A DNA stretch of 11,088 nt from Candidatus Latescibacterota bacterium (GCA_030613045.1 JAUWMS010000031.1:1-11088), one strand, 5' to 3'. Shown: positions 1 through 5,938, counted from the first letter of the stretch. A program made the numbers and translations. Notes: a model not told the origin generated them from the sequence alone.

Positions 1-569
1 TGGAGGCGTTCTTCAAACTCCAGGACTTCCGGGATCGCTATTTCGGCACGAAGACGGAGGACATCGGTTTATGCGACGACAACTCGGCGTTCGTCTCCGA
101 TGAGATGTATCGGGAACTCGTGATGCCCTATAACATGGCGATCTACGAACGATACGGAAAAAAGTCGCGGTACCTGCACGCCGACGGCCCCAACGATCAT
201 CACTTCAGGACCTACGCGGACGTGATGAAGCTGAACGCGATGGATATGGGAGGATTCAGTAAGATCGAACACGCCAAACGATACTTGAATGGCAAGGTGT
301 TCTTCTCCGGCGGGCTGAACTGCAAGGATCTCTACGAGGACTTTGAAGCGGCGCGACCGGCCGTGGAGCGCGCCATCCGCATCGGCGCACCCGGAGGCGG
401 CTATGCCTTGGCCATCGGAGGAGAGACGTATCCCGGCGTGAACCCGGATACGCTGATTCAGCTGGTTGAGTATGCCAAAGAGATCGGAACGTATCCGATC
501 CGCATTCGGCGGCGCAGGGGTGAATCCGGCATGCGCCCTCCGAAAATCAATCCCGATTCGACGACATAG
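1..569 (+). CDS. URO-D superfamily protein (uroporphyrinogen decarboxylase-like), 5'-truncated by window edge
   Basis: The open frame runs in from the left edge (first full codon at base 3), giving about 188 visible residues and a TAG stop at 567-569. The sequence fits the C-terminal half of the URO-D TIM-barrel fold: an acidic DDNSAF segment, a LHADGPNDHH segment where the family has its substrate-site His strand, a FSGGLN strand, and the terminal GGETYPGVNPDTL pattern matching the family's G-G-x-x-x-P-x-x-x-P motif before the last helix. Members of this superfamily include heme-pathway HemE and corrinoid methyltransferases such as MtaA and CmuA. The missing N terminus prevents a finer call, and no heme gene is nearby, so a catabolic or methyltransferase-type paralogue is at least as likely as HemE. 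The natural family end seems to be near GTYPI. The last roughly 22 Arg/Pro-rich residues are encoded by a degenerate copy of the hairpin repeat at 571-635, so the tail looks acquired by read-through. Confidence 0.8.
   Translation, partial: EAFFKLQDFRDRYFGTKTEDIGLCDDNSAFVSDEMYRELVMPYNMAIYERYGKKSRYLHADGPNDHHFRTYADVMKLNAMDMGGFSKIEHAKRYLNGKVFFSGGLNCKDLYEDFEAARPAVERAIRIGAPGGGYALAIGGETYPGVNPDTLIQLVEYAKEIGTYPIRIRRRRGESGMRPPKINPDSTT
513..540 (+). repeat. Degenerate copy of the GTAGGGGCGA hairpin repeat inside the URO-D gene end
   Basis: About 21 of 27 bases match the intact copy that begins at 572 (G-y-AGGGG-y-GAATC ... CGCCCTC). Stem pairing is lost. It lies in the coding frame of the URO-D gene and supplies its Arg-rich C-terminal tail. 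Confidence 0.6.
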
Positions 570-570
570 A

Positions 571-635
571 CGTAGGGGCGAATCTTGTATTCGCCCTCTA
601 CAGACAAAAGGGCGATCACGAGAATCGCCCCTACG
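571..635. repeat. Inverted pair of REP-like hairpins (REPIN-like doublet)
   Basis: Two copies of one palindromic unit lie head to head. The first (572-596) reads GTAGGGGCGAAT, CTTGT loop, ATTCGCCC, an 8-bp perfect stem. The second (608-635) is the reverse orientation of CGTAGGGGCGAT...ATCGCCCTT with a 7-bp stem. They are separated by about 10 bases. A third copy of the unit follows thrC. Two REP units in opposite orientation with a short spacer is the arrangement called a REPIN or BIME. This is a sequence observation; mobility is inferred. Confidence 0.75.
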
Positions 636-642
636 AACCGAA

Positions 643-662
643 CCGTGCGGTTTATCGCACGG
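643..662 (+). other. Perfect 7-bp hairpin upstream of the lipoprotein gene
   Basis: CCGTGCG (643-649), loop GTTTAT, CGCACGG (656-662). It ends 17 bases before the lipoprotein ATG. There is no U-run after it, so it is a poor intrinsic terminator. It could be a 5'-leader hairpin or another fragment of the repeat cluster just upstream. Confidence 0.4.
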
Positions 663-679
663 GAACAGGAAACCTTCTC

Positions 680-1033
680 ATGCGGATTTTTCCGATCCTG
701 CTCCTTCTCCCATTCCTGTATTCGGGCTGCTCCAGTGATCCACGCATGACCGACGAGCAGTTCGTCGCCTTTTTCGTGGCGATGAGCCAAGCCACGAACC
801 AATATGCCGATGCCCCGGTTCAACTCCGCGAAGCCCACGAGCGCCTCTATCGGGAATACGGCATCGCTCCCGAAACGGTTCAGGCCACCATCGCGCACTA
901 TCAGAAGCATCCGGAAAAATGGGTGCCGATCCTGGAACGGATCGGAGAGGAGCTGAAAAGGACGGAAAAAAAGAACCGAGGGGATAAGGAAACAAAAGAA
1001 ACAGGACACGGACAAACACGGATAGCGCGATAG
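680..1033 (+). CDS. Small predicted lipoprotein, DUF4296-like
   Basis: 117 residues. The N terminus is a classic type II signal peptide: Met-Arg, a hydrophobic run rich in Ile/Leu/Phe, then the lipobox L-Y-S-G-C with the acylated Cys at about residue 17. The mature part is a small helical domain (residues about 24-92) with the pattern LYREYGIAPETVQATIAHYQKHPE. This resembles DUF4296 lipoproteins, in which a helix pair ends in a 'YGI-T/P-x-x-x-F/V...Y-Y-x-x-HPE' motif; the similarity is recalled, not computed. An AGGA Shine-Dalgarno sits 9 bases before the ATG. The last 20 or so residues (Lys/Glu/Arg-rich, after EELKR) are read from the start of an inverted repeat at 1002-1067 and are probably not part of the domain. 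It stands alone on the + strand, convergent with rseP. No function is known to me. Confidence 0.7.
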   Translation: MRIFPILLLLPFLYSGCSSDPRMTDEQFVAFFVAMSQATNQYADAPVQLREAHERLYREYGIAPETVQATIAHYQKHPEKWVPILERIGEELKRTEKKNRGDKETKETGHGQTRIAR

Positions 1034-1067
1034 AAATCCGTATCCATCCGCATTGATCCGTGTCCAG
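1002..1067. terminator. Imperfect inverted repeat between convergent genes (possible bidirectional terminator)
   Basis: Arms at 1002-1023 and 1046-1067 pair with about 17 of 22 matches, including the perfect GGACACGGA (1004-1012) with TCCGTGTCC (1057-1065). The lipoprotein stop codon (1031-1033) falls in the loop, and the rseP stop is 57 bases further on. The position between convergent ends suits a shared terminator, but no clear U-tract follows. The wording also resembles the common intergenic 'CACGGACAAACACGGA' repeats of environmental bacteria. Confidence 0.4.
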
Positions 1068-1123
1068 AACGCGGGTCTTCCTTGCGTGCTTTGCGGCAAA
1101 CATTTGCGCGTGAGAACGAAAAT

Positions 1124-2431
1124 CTATCGAAGCTGAAGCAATCGAAGAATATCGTTGTGCGTGACATAGACCATCAAAATCAGGATCAGCGCCAGACCGA
1201 TCCGCTGGAGCACCGCTTTTTGTTTGAGAGAAAGCTTTCGGCGCGTGAGGCCTTCGGCCGCGAGGAAAAACAGATATCCGCCATCCAGAGCGGGAATAGG
1301 AAGGATATTTAAGAGGCCTAAGTTCACACTCAACAAAGCCATCAAGCTGAACAAACTCTCTATGCCCAACCGGGCTTGCTCTCCGGCCATCTGAGCGATC
1401 ATCACCGGCCCGCCGAGCAATTTTGGAGAAATCCCCCCGCTGATCAGCCCCCGCAGAATATCCACGATGCCCGCAGTTACAAAATACGTCTGCTTCGTGG
1501 CCAGCCACAGCGCGGCGAACGGGCCGACGCGTTTTCGAGCCATCTCCAATCCCACCCCGATCCTTCCATACTCTACCTTTTGATTCTTTAGATCGAATCC
1601 GGTCTTCACCTCCGGAACGATCTGAGCCTCATAGACCTCCGTCCCGCGCTTCCACTCCAGCGTCACCGGCTGTCCGGGATGCGCCCGGATGATCTCCGTC
1701 ATCCTCATCCACCCGACGGGCTCTCCATCTACGGAAACGATCCGATCTCCGGCCTCCAGTCCGATGCCTGCGGCCGGGCCGTCCTCCATCACCGACCCGA
1801 TCCGCGCCGGAATAAACGGAGCGATCCCAAAGGACGCCCACGCCTCCTCCCGGCCTTCCACCGCGAGATCGAGGACGCGATCCCCGCGCAGGACCTGTAT
1901 GGAGAACGCCATCCCCTTCAACCCGGAGAGCGCATCCGCCACGCCGGTCCAATCGGACACCTCCCGATCCCCGACCGACACAATGCGATCCCCGGCCTGA
2001 ACGCCTGCGATCCCGGCCACCGATCCCGCTTCCACCGTGCCCACCTCGGTCGTCGGGGATACGGATACGCCTCCCGCAAGCAGGAAAACAAAAAAGATCA
2101 GAAAAGCCAGAATAAAATTCATGGCCGGTCCGGCCGCGATCACGCCTGCCTGCACATGAGGCGCTTTTGAGCCGAATTCCCACGGCTCCCCCGTGCTCTC
2201 CGCTTCGCCCACGTCCGACTGGCCGGACATTTTTACGTACCCCCCGAACGGAATCCACGAGAGGCAGTACTCGGTCTCTCCGAATTGCCATCCGATCATC
2301 TTCGGCGGATATCCCAGCGAGAAGCGTTCCACCCGAATGCCGGAGCTTTTGGCCACGATGAAATGCCCAAATTCGTGCACAAAAATCAAAACTCCTAATA
2401 CAAAGATAAAGGCCAATGCTGTAGTGATCAC
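1124..2431 (-). CDS. rseP: RseP-type site-2 intramembrane zinc metalloprotease with two PDZ domains
   Basis: 435 residues from the GTG at 2431, close to the roughly 450 of E. coli RseP. The zinc motif HEFGH is at residues 19-23 in the first membrane helix, the GYPPK/FGGYVKM segment follows, then a second hydrophobic helix (about 85-105). Two PDZ-like domains carry the GVQAGDRIVSV and GLEAGDRIVSV signatures. Near the C terminus the third metal ligand lies in NILPIPALDGG (Asp about 383), followed by a last helix. Such proteases cleave membrane anti-sigma factors or pheromone precursors within the bilayer. A longer frame reaches 2551, but it would overlap the dxr end and translate the AATCCGA repeat; the GTG at 2431 has AGGGG 8 bases upstream and places the helix at the N terminus. 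It is the last gene of the uppS-cdsA-dxr-rseP series, 68 bases after dxr. The rseP name is a family-level call; the substrate is unknown. Confidence 0.93.
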   Translation of the reverse strand: MITTALAFIFVLGVLIFVHEFGHFIVAKSSGIRVERFSLGYPPKMIGWQFGETEYCLSWIPFGGYVKMSGQSDVGEAESTGEPWEFGSKAPHVQAGVIAAGPAMNFILAFLIFFVFLLAGGVSVSPTTEVGTVEAGSVAGIAGVQAGDRIVSVGDREVSDWTGVADALSGLKGMAFSIQVLRGDRVLDLAVEGREEAWASFGIAPFIPARIGSVMEDGPAAGIGLEAGDRIVSVDGEPVGWMRMTEIIRAHPGQPVTLEWKRGTEVYEAQIVPEVKTGFDLKNQKVEYGRIGVGLEMARKRVGPFAALWLATKQTYFVTAGIVDILRGLISGGISPKLLGGPVMIAQMAGEQARLGIESLFSLMALLSVNLGLLNILPIPALDGGYLFFLAAEGLTRRKLSLKQKAVLQRIGLALILILMVYVTHNDILRLLQLR

Positions 2432-2499
2432 AATATGTTCCCCTTTTCCTCTGCTCCTGGTGAGTGGTGAGTGGCAGATAAATTGCGGGTAGCGTTTTT

Positions 2500-3663
2500 T
2501 CAATCCGAAATCCGAAATCCGAAATCCGAAATCGAAGAGGTCCTGGCCCACCGATCCGCTTTTAGAATATCCTCTAAGCCCGGATGGGCGATCACCTCAT
2601 GCCGGGCCATGGTGCGCTCGTTGAGTTCGGCGATGCGGGTGAACGGGATGCGTTCGTCTAAGAAGGCCCGGACGGCGACTTCGTTGGCGGCATTGAGTAC
2701 CGCCGGCATCGTACCTCCGATCCCCAAGGCCTGATAGGCCAGGTTCAGACATAGGAACCGCTTCCGATCCGGCGACTCAAAGGACAGCGCGCCCAAGGCC
2801 GCCAAATCCAGAGGAGCCGCCTCCCGGGGCCATCGCTCCGGATAGGTCAACGCGAGCTGGATGGGCAATCGCATGTCCGGGGGACTCAATTGAGCCAGAG
2901 TGGAGCCGTCCACATATTCCACGAGGGAATGGACGATGGATTGGCGATGGATCAGCACCTCGATCCGGTCGGGAGCCACGTCGAAAAGCCAATGCGCCTC
3001 GATGACCTCCAGGCCTTTGTTCATCATCGTAGCCGAGTCCACCGTAACCTTGGGCCCCATGTTCCACGTAGGATGATTCAGCGCGTCCTTCGGCGCGATC
3101 CGGGCCATCCGTTCCGCCGGCCAATCTACAAAAGGCCCGCCCGAAGCGGTCAGCATCAGCCGCCGGATGGCCGGGTGATCGCTTCCTGAAAGACACTGCC
3201 AGATCGCACTGTGCTCGCTGTCCACCGGAAGCAGACGCACGTCCCGCTCCCGAACCCGCTCCATCACGAGCGCGCCCGCCATCACGAGCGACTCCTTGTT
3301 GGCCAGCGCCACGTCCATGCCCCGTTCGATGGCCTTCAGCGTGGGCAACAATCCCGCCGCTCCGACCAACGCATTCACCGCCAAATCGGCCGGAGTCTCC
3401 TCGATTAGTTCCAGGACCGCATCCGGCCCGCCGAACACCCGAATTCCCAGTGGCTTCAAGGCGTTCTCCAATGCAGGGACCGCCGCCGGATCTCCAATCG
3501 CCACCGTAGCGGGCCGATAACGTTTTGCCTGCTCCAACAACAGCCCGGCATTCTTCCCGGCGCTCAATCCCGCCACCGGGAACCGATCCGGGAAGTGATC
3601 CACCACGTCCAATGTGCTGGTTCCGATAGAGCCCGTGGAGCCTAAGATGAGGATGCGCTTCAA
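2500..3663 (-). CDS. dxr: 1-deoxy-D-xylulose 5-phosphate reductoisomerase
   Basis: 387 residues. The enzyme converts DXP to MEP with NADPH, the first committed step of the non-mevalonate isoprenoid pathway. Visible signatures: the dinucleotide-binding GSTGSIG at residues 8-14, ALANKESLVMAG, the metal/substrate stretch DSEHSAIWQCL, NHPTWNMGPKVTVDSATMMNKGLE, the HRQSIVHS loop and SPPDMRLPIQ. The start codon is TTG at 3663 with AGGAG 6 bases upstream (upstream sequence TAGGAGATCATT). The C-terminal family region should end around ILKADRWA; the final residues (a SISDFGFRISD-type string) are translated from the 7-bp AATCCGA array at 2502-2533, in which the stop codon lies. The gene sits 90 bases after cdsA and 68 before rseP. 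The product feeds UppS in the same cluster through IPP/FPP supply. Confidence 0.96.
   Translation of the reverse strand: MKRILILGSTGSIGTSTLDVVDHFPDRFPVAGLSAGKNAGLLLEQAKRYRPATVAIGDPAAVPALENALKPLGIRVFGGPDAVLELIEETPADLAVNALVGAAGLLPTLKAIERGMDVALANKESLVMAGALVMERVRERDVRLLPVDSEHSAIWQCLSGSDHPAIRRLMLTASGGPFVDWPAERMARIAPKDALNHPTWNMGPKVTVDSATMMNKGLEVIEAHWLFDVAPDRIEVLIHRQSIVHSLVEYVDGSTLAQLSPPDMRLPIQLALTYPERWPREAAPLDLAALGALSFESPDRKRFLCLNLAYQALGIGGTMPAVLNAANEVAVRAFLDERIPFTRIAELNERTMARHEVIAHPGLEDILKADRWARTSSISDFGFRISD
2502..2533. repeat. 7-bp tandem array (AATCCGA x4.5) overlapping the dxr 3' end
   Basis: Four exact AATCCGA units (2502-2529) plus a partial fifth. Read on the minus strand it encodes the ISDFGFR-type periodic peptide (7 residues per 21 bases), which forms the dxr tail and would form part of the spurious N-terminal extension of rseP. 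Confidence 0.85.
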
Positions 3664-3706
3664 AATGATCTCCTATGGGAAGCAAAGTTCAGGGAATAGG
3701 ATAAAA

Positions 3707-3748
3707 CGTGAAGCGTGAAACGTGAAACGTGAAACGTGAAGCGTGAAG
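3707..3748. repeat. 7-bp tandem array (CGTGAAA/G x6) between cdsA and dxr
   Basis: Six consecutive units, CGTGAAG, CGTGAAA x3, CGTGAAG x2, ending 4 bases before the cdsA stop codon at 3753. It fills much of the cdsA-dxr spacer. No pairing or protein-binding role can be read from it. Confidence 0.9.
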
Positions 3749-3752
3749 CGGG

Positions 3753-4583
3753 CTAAACCATCCCCATAATTTTCAGATACAGGTATGCCAACGGCCCCGC
3801 GAAAAATAGGCTATCGAAGCGGTCTAAGATGCCTCCGTGTCCCGGAAGCAGCGTGGAGGAGTCTTTGACCCCTGCGTCGCGCTTCAGCATGGATTCCGGT
3901 AGATCGCCCACCTGTCCTCCGATGCCGACGATTGCGCCGAGGGCGATGTGTTGTCCCATCGGAAGAAAGGCCGTAAAGGTGTGCGCCCCTGTGATCGCCA
4001 CGAGCAGCGCGCCCATTAGTCCTCCGATCGCGCCTTCCACGGACTTTTTGGGACTGACTCTTGGGAAAAGTTTGTGCCGCCCGAGCGGTCGCCCCACAAA
4101 ATAGGCGGCGGTGTCCATCGCCCACAACATCATAAAAAGCAGCATCACCACGCGGCCCGATTCGCTGTAAGAAAATCTTCCCGCTCCTTCCCGGATCAAT
4201 AACAGCGCGCCGCCTGCCAGGCCGAGATAGAACACGCCGAGAAGCGTTCCTCCCACGTTCGAGATCGCCGATCCTGCGTCTTTGCGTCCAAGCTCCGTCG
4301 TGAGCAACACTACGACAATCCCGATCAACACCAGCACGACATCGTCGCTTCTCCCGAAGAAGAATGCCGAGGAGAGTGCCAACGCACCCAGCACGCCCAG
4401 CGCCCGATTCGGCTGCACTCCCTTAGCCCGCTCCAAACCGAACAGTTCGAGCGCTCCGATGGCGACTATGACGTCCACGAAAAGGAGAAAAAGCGCTCCT
4501 CCTTTTGCAGCTGTAAACAGAATAAGGGGAATCGCCACGATTCCGACAAGTATTCGTTTCCATAGATTTGAGAATTCAGGCAC
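3753..4583 (-). CDS. cdsA: Phosphatidate cytidylyltransferase (CDP-diacylglycerol synthase)
   Basis: 276 residues, polytopic membrane protein. It makes CDP-diacylglycerol from CTP and phosphatidic acid, the branch point for all anionic and zwitterionic phospholipids. The family signature is complete at about 231-257: SMLKRDAGVKDSS, then LLPGHGGILDRFD, with the paired acidic residues that bind Mg and CTP. Upstream there are about seven hydrophobic segments and the conserved MMLWAMDTAAYFVGR and FPRVSPKKSVEGAIGG stretches (the latter matches the family's S-P-x-K-T/S-x-E-G). The start is GTG at 4583, with AAGGGG 6 bases upstream. In most bacteria cdsA directly follows uppS; here 1.3 kb of accessory genes separates them. 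The TAG stop abuts the CGTGAAA array. Confidence 0.95.
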   Translation of the reverse strand: MPEFSNLWKRILVGIVAIPLILFTAAKGGALFLLFVDVIVAIGALELFGLERAKGVQPNRALGVLGALALSSAFFFGRSDDVVLVLIGIVVVLLTTELGRKDAGSAISNVGGTLLGVFYLGLAGGALLLIREGAGRFSYSESGRVVMLLFMMLWAMDTAAYFVGRPLGRHKLFPRVSPKKSVEGAIGGLMGALLVAITGAHTFTAFLPMGQHIALGAIVGIGGQVGDLPESMLKRDAGVKDSSTLLPGHGGILDRFDSLFFAGPLAYLYLKIMGMV

Positions 4584-4649
4584 GGCTTGCCCCTTCGGGT
4601 AATGTTATAAGTCAAATCAGGCTCAAAAAACCATCTGTCCAATTAGGGG

Positions 4650-5063
4650 TTAGCTGAACATACTTAATATTTGTTTCTCAATCTCTTTTCGATAATCCTC
4701 TTCTTTCTTGATTTTCTGCCTAAACTCGTCTAAATCATTTACGCTACAACTAACAAAAATAAAAACACTCCCCCCGCCTGCTAGAATACAAATCAAAAAG
4801 AGACTGCCCATCCAAGAACGTTTACTTTCATAAGAAGCATCATGCTTCACACTTCCAGGTGGTCTTCGAGAATGTGGACTAACATATGTGCCATCACTCC
4901 GATAATATCCACGAACACTAACAGAATATGGAGTTAAGTGTTTTCCTGCTTCCATGTATGATGAACAACTATGGATAGACCCTAAAACACTCAAAGGGAG
5001 AATTAACCATACAAATGATTGAACAAAATTTCTCCATATGATTTTAATTCTTGGTATTTTCAT
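4650..5063 (-). CDS. AT-rich membrane protein of unknown function with a YYRSDGTYVSPH motif
   Basis: 137 residues from the ATG at 5063 (MKIPRIK...). There are two hydrophobic segments, about residues 14-33 and 85-105, flanking a polar region with VRGYYRSDGTYVSPHSRRPP (about 50-69). I recognise this as the recurrent bacterial 'V-x-G-Y-x-R-x-D-G-T-Y-V-x-P-H-x-R' motif whose function is not established to my knowledge. A charged, probably helical tail (about 110-130, rich in Lys/Glu) follows the second helix. A longer reading begins at a TTG at 5120, but the added N terminus is encoded by the 55-bp repeat shared with the thrC leader, so I prefer 5063. Base composition is clearly AT-richer than cdsA and uppS (roughly 35-40% GC by eye), which suggests recent acquisition. 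It is the last gene of the accessory block and reads toward cdsA, 66 bases away. Confidence 0.6.
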   Translation of the reverse strand: MKIPRIKIIWRNFVQSFVWLILPLSVLGSIHSCSSYMEAGKHLTPYSVSVRGYYRSDGTYVSPHSRRPPGSVKHDASYESKRSWMGSLFLICILAGGGSVFIFVSCSVNDLDEFRQKIKKEEDYRKEIEKQILSMFS

Positions 5064-5068
5064 ATTAT

Positions 5069-5124
5069 GAACGTAGCGCCCTTCAGGAGAACTTTGTAAG
5101 TCTCTGAGAATTAAAGACAAAAAT
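5069..5124 (-). repeat. Copy A of a ~55-bp dispersed repeat
   Basis: Shares TAGCGCCCTT (5074-5083) and GTAAGTCTCTGA (5096-5107), with nearly the same spacing (12 versus 13 bases) and further partial matches on both sides, with 8306-8365 in the thrC leader. Here it directly precedes the ATG of the AT-rich membrane gene on the minus strand. Confidence 0.7.
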
Positions 5125-5140
5125 GGAAATTCTTATACTA

Positions 5141-5347
5141 TCAGAATAAAAGTCCATCTTCCCTCAGATGCCGTTCCATTTCTTTAAGACTTATAGGGGC
5201 TTCCTCTCGGCGTTCAGCTACGATAGCCAAGTCGTGGAGGTCCTCCATCACTTGCTCATACCGCACAAGAGAAAGAATCACCGCCGTCCTGTGCTCTTCA
5301 GGGTTAACCACATATTGTTCATATAACTGTGTTCGTAAAGCCTTCAC
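5141..5347 (-). CDS. Solitary type II antitoxin-like protein (Phd/RelB-like small family)
   Basis: 68 residues from the GTG at 5347, with AAAGG 8 bases upstream. The central and C-terminal part, EQVMEDLHDLAIVAERR followed by ISLKEMERHLREDGLL, matches a widespread small antitoxin-type family whose consensus I recall as 'LLEDLHDLAVVAERR-x-E-P-x-ISLEE-x-K-x-x-LKEDGL'. Its members usually sit directly upstream of a RelE/ParE-type toxin. The N-terminal VVNPEEHRTAVILSLVRYEQ corresponds to the antitoxin's short beta sheet and helix. No RelE-type frame follows: the next 77 bases downstream hold only repeat sequence, then an unrelated membrane gene. It is therefore an orphan, has lost its toxin, or acts with a distant partner. 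It lies 49 bases after hicA and may be co-transcribed with hicBA. Confidence 0.7.
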   Translation of the reverse strand: MKALRTQLYEQYVVNPEEHRTAVILSLVRYEQVMEDLHDLAIVAERREEAPISLKEMERHLREDGLLF

Positions 5348-5396
5348 TCTAACTGCCTTTCCAAGAATCTTTTATCAGAGGATTGCTAACATCTCA

Positions 5397-5645
5397 CTAC
5401 CTCTTTCGCTTTCCCCGAAAATACAGATCAATGTACTCTTCATTCGTCAAGCCCGCATACCTGACGAGTTTCTTCAGTAGGCCGGTATCAATATCTTTGC
5501 CCTTATGCACGGGAATCGAAAGATGATAAGAATACCCTTCCTTGATGAGAATATGGTGACTTCCCTCTATCCGATCCACTACCCAGCCGTCTCTCTTGAA
5601 GGCCGCAATATGCTTCCCACCAGGGGCTACCGGCAGCTTAGACAT
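5397..5645 (-). CDS. hicA: HicA-family mRNA interferase toxin
   Basis: 82 residues, the typical HicA length. It has the dsRBD-like fold pattern of the YcfA/HicA family: GGKHIAAFKRDGW (helix 1), then VDRIEGSHHILIK with the conserved G-S-H catalytic His (about residue 30), then a strand rich in hydrophobics, IPVHKGKDIDTGLLKKLVRYAGL, and a C-terminal basic tail. HicA toxins cleave mRNA and are neutralised by HicB. The start ATG at 5645 overlaps the end of hicB by 8 bases (ATGTCTAA), so translation is probably coupled; no strong Shine-Dalgarno of its own is visible. Gene order is antitoxin first, the reverse of the canonical E. coli hicA-hicB but common for this branch. Confidence 0.9.
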   Translation of the reverse strand: MSKLPVAPGGKHIAAFKRDGWVVDRIEGSHHILIKEGYSYHLSIPVHKGKDIDTGLLKKLVRYAGLTNEEYIDLYFRGKRKR

Positions 5646-5871
5646 GGCTGAACACCGGCAGGGACACAGGTTCTAAAGGGCGAGCCAACCTATCCCTATT
5701 CTCTCGAACAACCCTTGCGAGCCTTGATTTCAAACACCCTGCAATAGCCTCGGAGATATTATTTAAGGCCTCCTCTACACTATCCCCTTGAGAACAGCAG
5801 CCCGGCAAAAGCGGGAAATCAACTACGTATCCTCCTTGCTCCCCAGGCTCAATAACGATCACAGCCTCCAT
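5638..5871 (-). CDS. hicB: HicB-family antitoxin, short form without DNA-binding domain
   Basis: 77 residues. It contains the HicB core: a first strand (AVIVIEPG), GGYVVDFPLLPGCCSQGDSVEEALNNISEAIAGCL, matching the family's 'F-P-x-LPGC-x-S-x-G-x-T/S-x-EEA-x-x-N-x-x-EAI' signature, then a short charged helix and a VSLPVFSHV tail that probably contacts the toxin. Longer HicB proteins carry a C-terminal HTH or ribbon-helix-helix domain; nothing of the kind remains here, so autoregulation by DNA binding is unlikely from this protein alone. The start ATG at 5871 has a very strong Shine-Dalgarno (AAGGAGGGGG). It is the first gene of the accessory block, 67 bases downstream of the uppS stop. Confidence 0.9.
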   Translation of the reverse strand: MEAVIVIEPGEQGGYVVDFPLLPGCCSQGDSVEEALNNISEAIAGCLKSRLARVVRENRDRLARPLEPVSLPVFSHV

Positions 5872-5892
5872 ATCCCCCTCCTTCTTAGCTTT

Positions 5893-5916
5893 CTCCGTGT
5901 CTCCGTGTCTCCGTGG
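5893..5916. repeat. 8-bp tandem array (CTCCGTGT x3) between uppS and hicB
   Basis: CTCCGTGT, CTCCGTGT, CTCCGTGG in direct succession, in the 67-base gap between the uppS stop and the hicB start. It marks the junction where the accessory block begins. Confidence 0.85.
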
Positions 5917-5938
5917 TGCGGTTCCCTTTTCCCTTCGC

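Noticed and set aside
458..1508. Long minus-strand open frames (458-1099 and 678-1508)
   Set aside because: They run antisense through the lipoprotein, repeats and the rseP 3' end; their translations are Arg/Ser/Phe-rich without any domain, and rseP itself is unmistakable in another frame.
1629..2291. Minus-strand open frame rich in Gly/Arg
   Set aside because: A shifted-frame shadow of rseP; composition is typical of frame-shifted GC-rich coding DNA.
2432..2551. N-terminal extension of rseP up to 2551
   Set aside because: It translates the AATCCGA array and overlaps dxr; the GTG at 2431 has AGGGG and puts the HExxH helix at the expected N-terminal position.
3707..3748. Possible CRISPR or iteron array
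   Set aside because: Units are 7 bp with no spacers, no cas or replication-initiator gene is present, and similar short arrays occur in other spacers.
5064..5140. Remnant of a RelE/ParE toxin after the lone antitoxin
   Set aside because: Only 77 bases are available, mostly repeat copy A, and no toxin-like residues could be read in any frame.
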